A stretch of 32,930 nucleotides of DNA from Chitinophagales bacterium (GTDB lineage: Bacteria; Bacteroidota; Bacteroidia; Chitinophagales; UBA2359), in assembly GCA_020629005.1 (NCBI GenBank), contig JAHDEE010000049.1, positions 1 through 32,930 on the forward strand, written 5' to 3'. How positions within the stretch are numbered: position 1 is the stretch's first letter; the number at the start of each line of letters is the position of its first letter. A model generated the notes under the pieces. That model saw nothing but the letters and a program-made list of their open reading frames with translations. It had not been told where the DNA came from and searched no databases. A program made the translations under genes and the position numbers. Shown in pieces: positions 9,538 through 19,439 of the stretch.

Positions 9538-9572
9538 CGCCAAAGATATTTTGGCGGGGTTGGCGTTTTTTT
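9538..9572 (+). terminator. Candidate attenuator hairpin in the str leader
   Basis: CGCCAAA (9538-9544) can pair with TTTGGCG at 9550-9556. Alternatively, its first six bases can pair with TTGGCG at 9560-9565, directly followed by seven T (9566-9572). An upstream TTTGGC (9514-9519) can also pair with GCCAAA. One strand thus competes for three partners, and only the distal pairing makes a classic intrinsic terminator. The structure lies inside the transcribed leader, between promoter and rpsL. Confidence 0.5.
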
Positions 9573-9640
9573 GTCGCATGATAAAGCATCTAAGAAGTCC
9601 TAAGGGACAGATAATGACAGGTTTGTAGTAAAATTTGGAT

Positions 9641-10021
9641 ATGCCTACGATACAACAGTTAGTAAGAAAGGGAAGAAAGACAATCAAGATGGCGAGTAAG
9701 TCTCGTGCACTGGATTCAAGTCCTCAGAAGCGGGGAGTATGTACCAGGGTATATACCACAACTCCTAAGAAGCCAAATTCTGCTTTACGCAAGGTTGCGA
9801 AGGTGAGGCTTACTAATGGCATTGAAGTGATTGCCTACATACCAGGAGAAGGTCATAATCTACAGGAGCACTCTATCGTACTCATCAGAGGTGGAAGGGT
9901 GAAAGATCTCCCAGGAGTGCGTTATCACATTGTTCGAGGCTCACTCGATACCGCAGGTGTACAGGATCGAACTCAGAGCAGATCGAAGTACGGTGCTAAG
10001 CGACCAAAGAAAAAAGCCTAA
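9641..10021 (+). CDS. rpsL: 30S ribosomal protein S12
   Basis: The 126-residue protein of the decoding centre has the universal segments [46 protein letters not shown] and [17 protein letters not shown], which include the two lysines (in PKKPN and RVKDLP) where streptomycin-resistance mutations occur in other bacteria. The sequence at both places is wild type. I chose ATG 9641; a TTG two codons upstream would add residues absent from the family. It is the first gene of the str-S10-spc-alpha run and is preceded by a leader with attenuator-like structure. Confidence 0.97.
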   Translation: MPTIQQLVRKGRKTIKMASKSRALDSSPQKRGVCTRVYTTTPKKPNSALRKVAKVRLTNGIEVIAYIPGEGHNLQEHSIVLIRGGRVKDLPGVRYHIVRGSLDTAGVQDRTQSRSKYGAKRPKKKA

Positions 10022-10066
10022 AAGAGAAAGAAGCAATAACAAAAGAAATCAAAAGCCTGAGCTAGA

Positions 10067-10534
10067 ATGAGAAAAGCAAGAGCGAAAAAGAGACCATTAG
10101 CGCCAGACCCTCGGTATAAGGATCAGCTGGTAACTCGTTTTGTCAATGATATGATGATCAGCGGCAAGAAGAGCGTTGCTTACAAGTGCTTCTATGACGC
10201 TATGGATATAGTGGAAGAGAAAACCAATGAAAGCGGGCTTGAGGTGTGGAAGAAGGCATTGAACAACATTATGCCAATGGTTGAGGTGAAGAGTCGCAGA
10301 ATTGGTGGTGCAACCTTTCAGATTCCGATTGAAATTCGAGCAGACAGGAAAATTTCACAAGGCATCAAGTGGATGGTATTGTATGCTAGAAAGCGTAATG
10401 GCAAGTCGATGGCTGAAAAGCTCTCGGCTGAAGTAATGGCAGCAGCTAAAGGAGAAGGTGCAGCAGTAAAAAAGAAAGAAGATACGCATAAAATGGCCGA
10501 GGCCAACAAAGCTTTCTCTCATTTTAGAGTTTAG
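10067..10534 (+). CDS. rpsG: 30S ribosomal protein S7
   Basis: The 155-residue protein binds the 3' major domain of 16S rRNA and nucleates assembly of the head of the 30S subunit. MRKARAKKRPLAPDPRYKD and NIMPMVEVKSRRIGGATFQI are diagnostic, and the length is normal. It lies 45 bases after rpsL and 56 bases before fusA in the str part of the operon. Confidence 0.97.
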   Translation: MRKARAKKRPLAPDPRYKDQLVTRFVNDMMISGKKSVAYKCFYDAMDIVEEKTNESGLEVWKKALNNIMPMVEVKSRRIGGATFQIPIEIRADRKISQGIKWMVLYARKRNGKSMAEKLSAEVMAAAKGEGAAVKKKEDTHKMAEANKAFSHFRV

Positions 10535-10590
10535 GAATAATTTAAGGATTGCTTATATAGCAGTCTATTCAACAAAATTAGCAGACCAAA

Positions 10591-12711
10591 ATGGCACGGG
10601 ATCTTAATTTTACGAGAAATATTGGTATTGCCGCGCACATCGATGCGGGCAAGACTACCACTACTGAGCGAATTCTCTTTTACACCGGTATTACCCACAA
10701 GATTGGGGAAGTACACGATGGAGCGGCAGTAATGGATTGGATGGAACAGGAGCAGGAGCGAGGAATTACGATTACCTCTGCTGCAACTCGTTGCGAGTGG
10801 AATTACCGAGAAAAGACCTATCAGATTAATATCATCGATACCCCGGGTCACGTTGACTTCACCGTGGAAGTAGAGCGTTCTTTGCGTGTTCTTGACGGCG
10901 TTGTTGCACTCTTTTGTGCAGTAGGAGGGGTAGAGCCACAGTCAGAGACAGTTTGGCGTCAGGCAAATCGCTACGAGGTACCTAGAATTGGATTCGTAAA
11001 TAAGATGGATCGTACTGGTGCCAACTTCCTTGAGGTTGTGAAGCAGGTAAAAGAAATTTTGGGAGCGAACCCAGTGCCGCTACAGTTACCAATTGGTGCA
11101 GAAGAGTCTTTCAAAGGCGTGGTAGATTTGATTACAAATCAGGCCATTATTTGGGATGACGAGCTTGGATCTACTTTCGAAGTAGTGGAGATTCCGGCCG
11201 ATATGGCTGACCTGGTGACAGAATACCGAGGTGCCCTGGTTGAAGCAGTAGCGGAGTATGATGATACTCTTTTGGAAAAGTACTTTGAAGATCCGAATTC
11301 CATAACTGAAGCAGAGTTGACTGCTGCAATTCGTGCGGCCGTATGTGATCTTTCCATTATCCCAATGTTCTGCGGTTCTGCTTTTAAGAATAAGGGTGTG
11401 CAGCGTTTGTTGGACTCAGTAATTGAGTACTTGCCATCACCGTTGGATATCAAAGCTATTGAAGGGGTGAATCCTGATACTGACGAGCCGGCAAGCAGAC
11501 AGCCGGATGTTAATGAGCCTTTCTCAGCTCTTGCATTCAAGATAGCCACTGACCCGTTCGTAGGAAGACTTTGCTTCTTCCGGGTCTATTCAGGTCGTCT
11601 GGACGCAGGTGGTTCTATTTTGAACACGAGAAGTGGAAAGAAGGAGAGAGTTTCGAGAATCTATCAGATGCACTCAAATAAGCAGCATCCAATTGATTTT
11701 ATTGAAGCCGGAGATATCGGGGCTGGAGTAGGCTTCAAGGATGTACGAACAGGAGATACGCTTTGCGATAGTAAAAACCCAATCGTTCTGGAGAGTATGA
11801 CTTTCCCTGATCCGGTTATTTCTCTTGCTGTTGAGCCACTTTCACAGAAAGATTTGGATAAGTTGGGAATTGGCTTGGCTAAGCTGGCAGAGGAAGATCC
11901 AACTTTCCGAGTGCATTTCGAGGAAGAAACTGGTCAAACTGTGATTAGTGGAATGGGCGAGTTACACCTTGACATTATTGTGGACAGACTTCGTAGAGAG
12001 TTCAAGGTTGAATGCAATCAGGGAGCTCCTCAGGTGAACTACAAAGAGGCACTGACGGCTGAAATTGATCACACGGAGGTGTACAAAAAGCAGTCTGGTG
12101 GTCGTGGTAAGTTTGCGAAGATTCAGTTCAAAATGATGCCGGCCACTCCAGACGAGGAGTCAGGAGAGGTTAAGCCTGGACTTCAGTTTGAGAACCAGAT
12201 CAAGGGAGGAAACATTCCAAGAGAATTCATTCCATCAGTAGAGAAAGGGTTCAAGATGGCAATGGAAGCAGGTCCTCTCGCGGGATATGAAGTAGAAGCG
12301 ATGAAGGTAGTTCTTTACGATGGTAGTTTCCACGCGGTGGATTCAGATCAGCTTTCGTTTGAGCTTTGTGCTAAGGCTGCTTTCAGGTCTGCTGCCATGA
12401 GTGCAGGTCCAAAAATCATGGAGCCAATAATGAAATTGGAGGTTATTACTCCGGATGAGTACAGTGGAAATGTGATCGCGGATTTGAACAGAAGAAGGGG
12501 TCAACTCGATGGTATGGATATGAAGGGTACTGCTCAAATGATCAAGGCAAAGGTGCCTTTGTCGATGATGTTTGGGTATGTTACAGACCTGAGAACTAAT
12601 ACCTCTGGAAGAGCGACTTCAAGCATGGAATTTTCGCATTATGCTGTTGCCCCAGCAAGTATTTCCGAAGACGTAATTGCTAAGGCAAAAGGAAAAGTAA
12701 ACGTAGAGTAG
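10591..12711 (+). CDS. fusA: Translation elongation factor G
   Basis: This 706-residue GTPase drives translocation of tRNA and mRNA. G1 (AHIDAGKT) is at residues 15-22, the switch II motif DTPGH at 83-87 and NKMD at 137-140. Domains II to V follow in full, with the domain IV segment [20 protein letters not shown] and a C-terminal [20 protein letters not shown]. All GTP-binding motifs are intact, so this is the main EF-G rather than a divergent paralogue. The stop is one base from the rpsJ start, so the two are translationally coupled. There is no tuf gene after it, unlike in E. coli. Confidence 0.98.
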   Translation: MARDLNFTRNIGIAAHIDAGKTTTTERILFYTGITHKIGEVHDGAAVMDWMEQEQERGITITSAATRCEWNYREKTYQINIIDTPGHVDFTVEVERSLRVLDGVVALFCAVGGVEPQSETVWRQANRYEVPRIGFVNKMDRTGANFLEVVKQVKEILGANPVPLQLPIGAEESFKGVVDLITNQAIIWDDELGSTFEVVEIPADMADLVTEYRGALVEAVAEYDDTLLEKYFEDPNSITEAELTAAIRAAVCDLSIIPMFCGSAFKNKGVQRLLDSVIEYLPSPLDIKAIEGVNPDTDEPASRQPDVNEPFSALAFKIATDPFVGRLCFFRVYSGRLDAGGSILNTRSGKKERVSRIYQMHSNKQHPIDFIEAGDIGAGVGFKDVRTGDTLCDSKNPIVLESMTFPDPVISLAVEPLSQKDLDKLGIGLAKLAEEDPTFRVHFEEETGQTVISGMGELHLDIIVDRLRREFKVECNQGAPQVNYKEALTAEIDHTEVYKKQSGGRGKFAKIQFKMMPATPDEESGEVKPGLQFENQIKGGNIPREFIPSVEKGFKMAMEAGPLAGYEVEAMKVVLYDGSFHAVDSDQLSFELCAKAAFRSAAMSAGPKIMEPIMKLEVITPDEYSGNVIADLNRRRGQLDGMDMKGTAQMIKAKVPLSMMFGYVTDLRTNTSGRATSSMEFSHYAVAPASISEDVIAKAKGKVNVE

Positions 12712-12712
12712 A

Positions 12713-13018
12713 ATGACACAAAGAATTCGCATCAAACTTAAGTCCTACGACCACAATTTGGTTGATAAGTCTTCTGAGAAGATTGTAAAGACAGTGAGAT
12801 CGACTGGAGCAGTTGTAACTGGCCCGATTCCGTTGCCAACTGAGAAGAAGATTTTTACGGTCCTGAGATCGCCTCACGTAAATAAGAAGGCAAGAGAACA
12901 GTTCCAATTGTCAACGTACAAGCGACTATTGGACATTTATAGCTCGACTTCAAAGACAGTGGATGCACTGATGAAATTGGAGTTGCCGAGTGGAGTTGAT
13001 GTAGAAATCAAGGTATAA
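12713..13018 (+). CDS. rpsJ: 30S ribosomal protein S10
   Basis: The 101-residue protein ([39 protein letters not shown]) sits in the 30S head and is also the NusE factor that links ribosomes to NusG and RNA polymerase during antitermination. The length is normal. It starts one base after the fusA stop and ends two bases before rplC, so the str and S10 units are joined here without a visible promoter or terminator. Confidence 0.97.
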   Translation: MTQRIRIKLKSYDHNLVDKSSEKIVKTVRSTGAVVTGPIPLPTEKKIFTVLRSPHVNKKAREQFQLSTYKRLLDIYSSTSKTVDALMKLELPSGVDVEIKV

Positions 13019-13020
13019 TC

Positions 13021-13638
13021 ATGAAGGGAATAATAGGAAAGAAAATAGGAATGACCAGCATTTTCCTGGAAGATGGTACCAACGTATGTTGTACGATGGT
13101 AGAGGCAGGTCCTAACTTTGTGACTCAAGTAAAGACTCCTGATAGCGATGGTTATTCGAGTGTTCAGGTTGCTTTCGATGATGCAAAGGAAAAGAATACC
13201 AGCAAACCTATGCAAGGACACTTCAAGAAAGCGGGAATTTCGCCAAAGAGAAAATTGGTAGAATTTCGGGACTTTGAATTGGAGGCTGCTGCAGGTGATG
13301 AAATCAAGATCGACATCTTTGATGAAGGTGAGGTTGTTTCTGTGACTGGCACTTCGAAGGGAAAGGGTTTCCAGGGTGTTGTAAAGAGACATGGTTTCCA
13401 CGGTGTTGGGGATGCAACCCACGGTCAGCATAACCGACTGAGAGCTCCTGGTTCATTGGGACCCGGTTCAACTCCCTCCCGAGTGTTCAAGGGAATGCGA
13501 ATGGCTGGTAGAACTGGTGGACAGACGGTCACTCTTCCAAATGTGAAGGTGGTGAAGGTGTTCGCCGACAAGAATTTGATTTTGCTTAAGGGAGCTGTGC
13601 CTGGTGCGAGAGGCTCTTATGTAACGATTCAGAACTAA
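13021..13638 (+). CDS. rplC: 50S ribosomal protein L3
   Basis: The 205-residue protein ([20 protein letters not shown]) is an early-assembling large-subunit protein whose loop approaches the peptidyl transferase centre. The loop segment [20 protein letters not shown] and [18 protein letters not shown] are canonical. It starts two bases after rpsJ and ends seven bases before rplD. Confidence 0.97.
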   Translation: MKGIIGKKIGMTSIFLEDGTNVCCTMVEAGPNFVTQVKTPDSDGYSSVQVAFDDAKEKNTSKPMQGHFKKAGISPKRKLVEFRDFELEAAAGDEIKIDIFDEGEVVSVTGTSKGKGFQGVVKRHGFHGVGDATHGQHNRLRAPGSLGPGSTPSRVFKGMRMAGRTGGQTVTLPNVKVVKVFADKNLILLKGAVPGARGSYVTIQN

Positions 13639-13645
13639 TTGAGCG

Positions 13646-14266
13646 ATGAGAGTAGACGTAGTAAATATTGATGGTGCTTCAACCGGCAGATCTGTAGAAT
13701 TATCTGAGACTGTCTTTGGTGTAGAACCAAATGATCACGTTCTTTATCTGGCTGTTAAGTCTTACCTGGCTGCACAGCGCCAGGGTACACACAAGGCCAA
13801 GGAACGCGGAGAAATCAAGGGTTCTACTAAGAAGTTGAAGAAGCAGAAAGGTACGGGAACTGCCAGAGCAGGTAGCATCAAGAATCCTTTGTTTAAGGGG
13901 GGGGGGCGTGTATTTGGTCCTCGTCCCAGGAAGTACCAGCTTAAGTTGAATAAGAAGGTTAAGGCCTTAGCGCGACAGTCTGCTCTATCCTATAAAGCCA
14001 AGGAAGAAAAGATCATTGTTGTTGAAGACTTTAATCTGGATGCTCCCAAGACAGCCCAGATTGCAAAGCTTCTCAAGAATGTTGGAGCACAAGAAAAGCG
14101 TAGTCTTATGGTAATCGGTCCGGAGGACAGAAACTTTCTTCTATCAGCTCGCAACATTAAGAATGCAGAGGTTACGAATCCCAATGAGCTGAATACCTAC
14201 GCAATTTTGAAAGCAGGATATCTTCTGATCAAGGAGAGTGCTGTTGAAGCATTGAATAACTATTAG
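13646..14266 (+). CDS. rplD: 50S ribosomal protein L4
   Basis: The 206-residue protein lines the exit tunnel and in enterobacteria autoregulates the S10 operon. The conserved extended loop QKGTGTARAGSIKNPLFKGG through GGRVFGPRPRKY is present. The three glycines in this loop are written GGG GGG GGG after AAG, which gives a run of ten G at 13897-13906. Other glycine codons in the gene are mostly GGT or GGA. The frame is intact across the run and the C-terminal half is normal. Confidence 0.96.
   Translation: MRVDVVNIDGASTGRSVELSETVFGVEPNDHVLYLAVKSYLAAQRQGTHKAKERGEIKGSTKKLKKQKGTGTARAGSIKNPLFKGGGRVFGPRPRKYQLKLNKKVKALARQSALSYKAKEEKIIVVEDFNLDAPKTAQIAKLLKNVGAQEKRSLMVIGPEDRNFLLSARNIKNAEVTNPNELNTYAILKAGYLLIKESAVEALNNY
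13897..13906 (+). repeat. G10 homopolymer inside rplD
   Basis: Ten consecutive G, within codons AAG GGG GGG GGG CGT of the conserved L4 loop. Runs of this length are prone to replication slippage and to sequencing error. The frame is correct at length ten. Confidence 0.95.
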
Positions 14267-14286
14267 TAGCTCGAAAAGCATAAAAG

Positions 14287-14589
14287 ATGCCTCAGATTAA
14301 CGATATATTGGTTAAGCCACACATTACAGAGCGAACTGCTCTTATGAGCGAGAAGGAAAACAAGTACGTTTTCTTCGTGCACCTGAATTCTAATAAGATT
14401 CAGATTAAAGATGCAGTCGAGCGCATGTACGGAGTATCAGTGGAGTCGGTCAATACCTTGATTTCTCCAGGTAAAAAGAAATCAAGATTTACGAAAAGCG
14501 GCCTTCTGCAAGGTAAAACTTCAGCCAAGAAGAAAGCGATCGTTCGAATAGCCGAAGGTGATACCATCGATTTTTACAGTAATATTTAA
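14287..14589 (+). CDS. rplW: 50S ribosomal protein L23
   Basis: The 100-residue protein at the tunnel exit is the docking site for trigger factor and signal recognition particle. Recognised by [20 protein letters not shown], the [15 protein letters not shown] segment and the basic loop [10 protein letters not shown]. It lies between rplD and rplB as usual, with a 20-base gap before it. Confidence 0.96.
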   Translation: MPQINDILVKPHITERTALMSEKENKYVFFVHLNSNKIQIKDAVERMYGVSVESVNTLISPGKKKSRFTKSGLLQGKTSAKKKAIVRIAEGDTIDFYSNI

Positions 14590-14600
14590 GACGAGAGGAA

Positions 14601-15434
14601 ATGCCTGTTAGAAAGTTTAGACCGATGACTCCTGGCACTCGCTTTAGAGTGCAAAATACCTTTGCTGAGGTTACCACGGCGAGTCCCGAAAGAAGTCTGC
14701 TAGAACCGATTAAGCGTTCGGGTGGCCGAAATAGCTCCGGAAGGATGACTATGAGATATCGAGGTGGGGGTCACAAGAAGAAATATCGCGTTATTGACTT
14801 TAAGAGAGATAAGCACAATATTGAGGCCTCTGTTCAGAGTATTGAGTACGATCCTAACAGAACCGCTTTTATTGCCTTGCTTGCTTATACTGATGGAGAA
14901 AAGCGCTATATCATTGCTCCGGAGGGACTTAAGAAAGGAGATAAAGTGGTATCTGGTGCTTCGGTAGCGCCGGAACTGGGAAATTGCCTTCCGCTTCGCG
15001 ATATTCCTTTGGGAACGGTAGTTCACAATATTGAATTGCGGCCCAACGGTGGAGGGGTGATGGCCAGAAGCGCTGGTACCTACGCTCAGCTTACGGCAAA
15101 GGACGGCAAGTATGCGATTCTGAAGTTGCCTTCAGGGGAGACGAGAATGGTATTGGCAGTTTGCATGGCTACCATTGGATCTGTTTCGAATACCGACCAC
15201 AGTTTGCAGTCTATGGGAAAGGCTGGAAGAAGCAGATGGAAAGGCAGAAGACCTCGTGTAAGGGGTGTTGCTATGAATCCGGTAGATCACCCAATGGGTG
15301 GTGGTGAGGGTAAGTCCTCAGGAGGTCACCCTAGATCAAGAACGGGATTGTATGCGAAAGGAAAGAAGACAAGGAACAGAAAGAAGCCTTCTTCTAAATT
15401 GATTATTACAAGACGTAAAACGAAAAGGAGATAA
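14601..15434 (+). CDS. rplB: 50S ribosomal protein L2
   Basis: The 277-residue protein is needed for subunit association and peptidyl transfer. Signature segments include [35 protein letters not shown] and [20 protein letters not shown], which holds the conserved histidine (about residue 229). The basic C-terminus ends [21 protein letters not shown] at the start is one of the few Shine-Dalgarno-like contexts in this operon. It ends four bases before rpsS. Confidence 0.97.
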   Translation: MPVRKFRPMTPGTRFRVQNTFAEVTTASPERSLLEPIKRSGGRNSSGRMTMRYRGGGHKKKYRVIDFKRDKHNIEASVQSIEYDPNRTAFIALLAYTDGEKRYIIAPEGLKKGDKVVSGASVAPELGNCLPLRDIPLGTVVHNIELRPNGGGVMARSAGTYAQLTAKDGKYAILKLPSGETRMVLAVCMATIGSVSNTDHSLQSMGKAGRSRWKGRRPRVRGVAMNPVDHPMGGGEGKSSGGHPRSRTGLYAKGKKTRNRKKPSSKLIITRRKTKRR

Positions 15435-15438
15435 TAGT

Positions 15439-15702
15439 ATGCCTAGATCGCTAAGAAAAGGACCTTACATTTTTCACAAGCTATTGAAGAAAATTGATAA
15501 GGTAAACAGCTCAAACAAAAAGTCAGTTATCAAGACCTGGTCTCGTGCTTCGGTAATAACACCAGATTTTGTTGGGCATACTTTCGCAGTTCATAATGGG
15601 AATAAGTTTATTCCTGTTTACGTGACAGAAAATATGGTAGGCCATAAGCTTGGAGAGTTTGCCCCTACCAGAAACTTTAGAGGACACTCTTCTAAGAAAT
15701 AA
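15439..15702 (+). CDS. rpsS: 30S ribosomal protein S19
   Basis: The 87-residue protein ([55 protein letters not shown]) forms a head complex with S13 and contacts the A-site tRNA. Length and motifs are canonical. It starts four bases after rplB. Confidence 0.97.
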   Translation: MPRSLRKGPYIFHKLLKKIDKVNSSNKKSVIKTWSRASVITPDFVGHTFAVHNGNKFIPVYVTENMVGHKLGEFAPTRNFRGHSSKK

Positions 15703-15719
15703 GCAAAAGGAATTTGAGC

Positions 15720-16088
15720 ATGGAAGCAGTAGCTAAGTTGAGAAATTGTCCAGGATCACCACGGAAGATGCGTTTGGTGGCGGATATTGTTCGTGGTATG
15801 GATGTAGACCGTTCTCTGAATACACTTCGGTTTACCTCAAAAGCCGGAGCAAGAATTATAGAGAAGTTACTTTTGTCGGCGGTGTATAACTGGCGTAATG
15901 GAAATCCTGGTGCAGCTGTAGATGATAGTCAGCTGGTTGTAAAGAAGATTACGGTTGATCAGGGAAAGACCTTGAAGCGTTTTCGTCCAGCTTCGTTCGG
16001 TCGTCCACACCGAATCAGAAAGAGAATGAACCACATTACTATTATAGTTGACTCTAAGGACACGGTTGAAAATACCCAAGCAGAATAA
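15720..16088 (+). CDS. rplV: 50S ribosomal protein L22
   Basis: The 122-residue protein has a beta-hairpin that reaches the exit tunnel (macrolide site). Recognised by KLRNCPGSPRKMRLVADIVR and the hairpin segment KRFRPASFGRPHRIRKRMNH. I chose ATG 15720 (MEAVAKLRN). The frame could be extended two codons to a TTG at 15714, but that adds nothing conserved. The gap to rpsS is 17 bases. Confidence 0.95.
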   Translation: MEAVAKLRNCPGSPRKMRLVADIVRGMDVDRSLNTLRFTSKAGARIIEKLLLSAVYNWRNGNPGAAVDDSQLVVKKITVDQGKTLKRFRPASFGRPHRIRKRMNHITIIVDSKDTVENTQAE

Positions 16089-16097
16089 ATATAGAAC

Positions 16098-16868
16098 ATG
16101 GGACAGAAAGTAAATCCAATAGCTAATCGTTTGGGGATCATCCGTGGATGGGATTCTAACTGGTACGCATCGAAGGCAGATTTCGCGAGTAAGCTTGTTG
16201 AAGACGAAAAGATTCGTGAATACCTAAGCGCTCGTATCTCAAAAGGTGGTATTGCTCGAATGGTAATCGAGCGTACTTTGAACAGAATCACTGTTACAAT
16301 TCACACGGCACGCCCGGGAATCATTATCGGTAAGGGTGGACAAGAAGTCGATCAAATTCGTGAAGAGCTAAAGAAGATCACGAAGAAAGACATTCAGATT
16401 AATATTGTCGAAATTCGTCGACCTGAGATGGATGCAGCTATTGTTGCTGAGACCATTGCTAAGCAGCTAGAGGGTAGGGTGAATTTCCGAAGAGCATCGA
16501 AGATGGCCATTCAGTCTACCATGCGAATGGGAGCTGAAGGTATCAAAATTCGTGTCTCTGGTCGACTTGGTGGCGCTGAGATGGCTCGTTCGGAAGAGTA
16601 CAAGCTTGGAAGAACACCGTTGCATACATTTAGAGCAGACATTGATTATTGTCTGAAGGAGGCCCAAACCGTTTATGGCAAGATTGGCGTCAAGGTATGG
16701 ATTTGCAAAGGCGAGGTGTTTGGCAAGAGAGACTTGTCTCCTGATGTAGGAGCTGGTCAGAAGCGTGGTGGCCGGGATGGAGGTCGCAGAGGTGGAAGAG
16801 ATCGACGAGGTGGTGATAGAAGAGGCGGTGATCGTCGCGGTGGTGGAAGAAGAGGCGGAAACAACTAG
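16098..16868 (+). CDS. rpsC: 30S ribosomal protein S3 with Arg-Gly-rich C-terminal tail
   Basis: The 256-residue protein of the 30S head forms part of the mRNA entry channel and its helicase activity. The KH domain has the GxxG loop in [19 protein letters not shown]. The C-terminal domain ([39 protein letters not shown]) is standard. After about residue 220 comes an extra tail of repeated RRGG and [10 protein letters not shown] units ending GGNN, which resembles an RGG box that could add RNA contacts. The tail DNA is repetitive (16770-16865) but in frame. Confidence 0.96.
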   Translation: MGQKVNPIANRLGIIRGWDSNWYASKADFASKLVEDEKIREYLSARISKGGIARMVIERTLNRITVTIHTARPGIIIGKGGQEVDQIREELKKITKKDIQINIVEIRRPEMDAAIVAETIAKQLEGRVNFRRASKMAIQSTMRMGAEGIKIRVSGRLGGAEMARSEEYKLGRTPLHTFRADIDYCLKEAQTVYGKIGVKVWICKGEVFGKRDLSPDVGAGQKRGGRDGGRRGGRDRRGGDRRGGDRRGGGRRGGNN

Positions 16869-16926
16869 AAAGCATCAAAAGGAATTAGAGTTGACCTGTA
16901 TTGGTTAACTGAAAAATATAGAAAGA

Positions 16927-17346
16927 ATGTTAGCACCTAAGAGAGTAAAATGGAGACGGCAGCAAAAGGGTCGTGTACGAGGAATTGCCACTAAAGGCTC
17001 TACATTGGCTTTTGGCTCCTTTGGCTTGAAGACACTTGACTCAGCGTGGATCACAGAGCGTCAGATTGAGGCAGCAAGGATTGCGCTAACGAGGTACATG
17101 AAAAGGGAAGGAAAGGTCTGGATTAGAATTTTTCCAGACAAGCCAATTACCAAAAAGCCGGCTGAAGTACGTATGGGTAAGGGTAAGGGTGCACCATCAG
17201 GCTGGGTTGCCACTGTAAAGCCTGGAAGAATTATTTTTGAAGCTGAAGGTGTTCCAAAAGCTGTTGCACAAGAAGCCATGAGGCTTGCTGCTCAGAAACT
17301 TCCAATCAGAACGAAAATGGTGGTTCGTAGAGATTATACCGAATAG
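16927..17346 (+). CDS. rplP: 50S ribosomal protein L16
   Basis: The 139-residue protein near the A-site elbow is recognised by [39 protein letters not shown] and [20 protein letters not shown]. It follows rpsC after a 58-base gap, larger than most in this operon. The gap holds a weak 7-bp hairpin, GTTGACC (16890-16896) with GGTTAAC (16903-16909). Confidence 0.97.
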   Translation: MLAPKRVKWRRQQKGRVRGIATKGSTLAFGSFGLKTLDSAWITERQIEAARIALTRYMKREGKVWIRIFPDKPITKKPAEVRMGKGKGAPSGWVATVKPGRIIFEAEGVPKAVAQEAMRLAAQKLPIRTKMVVRRDYTE

Positions 17347-17361
17347 ACAAAGCTGAAAAAA

Positions 17362-17577
17362 ATGGCGAAGAAGAAAAAAGAAAATCTAGCTGATCTAGGA
17401 ATAGAGGAACTGAAGGAGAGAATTGCGGATGCAACCAGAGAGAAGCAGCAAACTCGTTTTAGTCACGCTATAACACCTGTGGATGATACAAATGTTTTTC
17501 GGAATGCTCGAAAAACAATTGCACGATACAAGACAGAGTTGAGAGCTCGACAGCTGGCTGAAATGAAACAATCTTAA
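17362..17577 (+). CDS. rpmC: 50S ribosomal protein L29
   Basis: The 71-residue two-helix protein at the tunnel exit (LADLGIEELKERIADATREK; RNARKTIARYKTELRARQL) is usual in length and lies between rplP and rpsQ. Lysine-rich start MAKKKKEN. Confidence 0.95.
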   Translation: MAKKKKENLADLGIEELKERIADATREKQQTRFSHAITPVDDTNVFRNARKTIARYKTELRARQLAEMKQS

Positions 17578-17599
17578 TCATCCATAAAGAAGAAACCGG

Positions 17600-17857
17600 A
17601 TGGAAACCAGGAAACTGCGGAAACAAAGAGTGGGCCTAGTAACGAGCGACAAGATGGATAAGACCATCACAGTGGCTGTGCAAAGAAAGGTACCACACCC
17701 TCTGTACGGAAAGTTCATCAAGAAGACAACCAAGTACACTGTCCATGATGAGAAAAACGATTGTCAAGAGGGTGATACAGTAAGAATAATGGAAACCAGA
17801 CCTCTAAGCAAGCGCAAAAGATGGCGTTTGGTGGAAGTCATTGAAAGAGTAAAATAA
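17600..17857 (+). CDS. rpsQ: 30S ribosomal protein S17
   Basis: The 85-residue OB-fold primary-binding protein of the 30S body is recognised by [20 protein letters not shown] and [20 protein letters not shown]. It sits in the standard order rpmC-rpsQ-rplN. The gap to rplN is three bases, consistent with coupling. Confidence 0.96.
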   Translation: METRKLRKQRVGLVTSDKMDKTITVAVQRKVPHPLYGKFIKKTTKYTVHDEKNDCQEGDTVRIMETRPLSKRKRWRLVEVIERVK

Positions 17858-17860
17858 GCC

Positions 17861-18229
17861 ATGATACAACAGGAGTCCAGACTTAGAGTAGCTGACAATA
17901 GTGGTGCGAAGGAAGTACTTTGCATTCGCGTTCTTGGCGGCACCAAAAGAAGATATGCTAGTGTTGGTGATAGGATCATCATCACTGTAAAAGATGCAAT
18001 GCCAGCTGGTGGTGTCAAAAAAGGACAGGTATCGACGGCTGTAATTGTCAGAACCAAAAAACAGCTGCGTAGACGCGACGGATCCTATATCCGTTTTGAC
18101 GACAACGCCTGTGTTCTATTGAACGCCTCAGGGGAGCCTAGAGGAACTCGTATATTTGGCCCTGTTGCCAGGGAATTGCGAGAAGGAGATTACTCAAAGA
18201 TTATCTCATTAGCGCCAGAAGTTCTGTAA
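17861..18229 (+). CDS. rplN: 50S ribosomal protein L14
   Basis: The 122-residue protein at the subunit interface is the target of the silencing factor RsfS in other bacteria. [20 protein letters not shown], the loop [20 protein letters not shown] and the ending ISLAPEVL are canonical. It begins the spc part of the cluster, with no separate promoter seen. Confidence 0.97.
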   Translation: MIQQESRLRVADNSGAKEVLCIRVLGGTKRRYASVGDRIIITVKDAMPAGGVKKGQVSTAVIVRTKKQLRRRDGSYIRFDDNACVLLNASGEPRGTRIFGPVARELREGDYSKIISLAPEVL

Positions 18230-18230
18230 G

Positions 18231-18575
18231 ATGAGCAAGAATACAAAGAAAAGTAGATTTCGCCCCAAAATAAAGATTCTCAAAGGCGATATGGTAAAGG
18301 TTATCTCAGGAGCCGATAAGGGCAAGGAAGGTGCAGTACTCTCTGTTGACTACAGCACACAAAAGGCCTTTGTGGAAGGGGTAAGAGTTGTGACTAAGCA
18401 CAGCAAACCTGATGCAGCAAATCCTGACGGTGGGATTCTCAAACAAGAAGCTGCTGTACATATTTCAAATCTAATGCTGGTCGATCCGAAATCAGGACAG
18501 CCAACCAAAGTCGGTAGGAAGTTGGTTGACGGTAAGTTGGTTCGTTATGCGAAAAAATCAGGGGAGGTTATCTAA
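18231..18575 (+). CDS. rplX: 50S ribosomal protein L24
   Basis: This 114-residue assembly initiator of the 50S subunit has a KOW motif, [20 protein letters not shown], and an ending typical of Bacteroidota ([16 protein letters not shown]). It starts one base after rplN. Its stop overlaps the start of rplE by one base (TAATG), so the pair is translationally coupled. Confidence 0.96.
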   Translation: MSKNTKKSRFRPKIKILKGDMVKVISGADKGKEGAVLSVDYSTQKAFVEGVRVVTKHSKPDAANPDGGILKQEAAVHISNLMLVDPKSGQPTKVGRKLVDGKLVRYAKKSGEVI

Positions 18576-19123
18576 TGTATACACCAAGGTTAAGAACTAA
18601 ATACAAGGAAGAAGTGATCCCTGCATTGCAGGAGAAATTCAACTATAGCAACAACATGCAACTTCCAAAGTTGCTTAAGATTTGTGTCAACCAGGGTATT
18701 GGTGCCGCAACTCAGGACAAAAAGCTGGTTGAGAATGCTGTAAATGAAATGACCATGATTACCGGTCAGAAGGCAGTAGTAACTTATGCTAAGAAGGCGA
18801 TCTCAAACTTCAAACTTAGAGAGGAAATGCCGATTGGTGCCAGAGTTACGCTCAGAGGCCAGATTATGTGGGAATTCCTGGATAGGATTATTGCTGTGGC
18901 ACTTCCTCGTGTGAGGGATTTTAGAGGTATCAATGATCGTAGCTTCGATGGTCGAGGCAATTATACCTTAGGAGTTACAGAGCAGATTATCTTTCCTGAG
19001 ATTGATCTTGATAAGATCAACAAGATCACTGGAATGGATATTACTTTTGTGACTTCCGCAAAAACTGATAGCGAAGCATACGAACTGCTGAAGGCTCTTG
19101 GAATGCCATTCAAAAAAGCATAA
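18575..19123 (+). CDS. rplE: 50S ribosomal protein L5
   Basis: The 182-residue protein of the central protuberance binds 5S rRNA and contacts P-site tRNA. Recognised by [36 protein letters not shown] and [20 protein letters not shown]. Length is normal. It starts on the last base of the rplX stop codon. Confidence 0.97.
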   Translation: MYTPRLRTKYKEEVIPALQEKFNYSNNMQLPKLLKICVNQGIGAATQDKKLVENAVNEMTMITGQKAVVTYAKKAISNFKLREEMPIGARVTLRGQIMWEFLDRIIAVALPRVRDFRGINDRSFDGRGNYTLGVTEQIIFPEIDLDKINKITGMDITFVTSAKTDSEAYELLKALGMPFKKA

Positions 19124-19136
19124 ATACAAGCTAGAT

Positions 19137-19406
19137 ATGTCAAAGAAATCGATTTTAGCAAGACAAAAGAAAAGAGAGAGGATGGTAGCAAAGTATGCTG
19201 AGAAGCGTGCCGCACTAAAAGCTGCTGGTGAGTGGGAAGAGTTGGACAAATTGCCAAGAAATTCCTCGGCTAAAAGATTGCGCAACCGATGTGGTCTTAC
19301 AGGTAGACCAAGAGGTTATATGAGGTTCTTCGGAATTTCAAGAGTGAAGTTTAGAAAAATGGCTTCCAATGGTACTATTCCAGGTGTCAGAAAAGCCAGC
19401 TGGTAA
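19137..19406 (+). CDS. rpsN: 30S ribosomal protein S14, zinc-free long form
   Basis: The 89-residue form ([40 protein letters not shown]) has a single Cys and lacks the two CxxC pairs of the short zinc-binding S14. It should fold without zinc. I chose ATG 19137 because the frame upstream overlaps the end of rplE without conserved residues. The 13-base gap after rplE is normal for the spc order. Confidence 0.96.
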   Translation: MSKKSILARQKKRERMVAKYAEKRAALKAAGEWEELDKLPRNSSAKRLRNRCGLTGRPRGYMRFFGISRVKFRKMASNGTIPGVRKASW

Positions 19407-19439
19407 TAAATTAAGAAGAAACAGAAAAGAGTATTATCG

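Noticed and set aside
9472-9640. A tRNA gene in the str leader
   Set aside because: No cloverleaf, no T-loop GTTCGA-type sequence and no acceptor stem could be found.
12711-12713. A missing tuf gene between fusA and rpsJ as evidence of deletion
   Set aside because: The one-base junction is clean and Bacteroidota commonly carry tuf elsewhere, so this is the normal arrangement.
16890-16909. Regulatory hairpin upstream of rplP
   Set aside because: Seven pairs including a G-U pair, A/T-rich loop and no tail; too weak to list as a feature.
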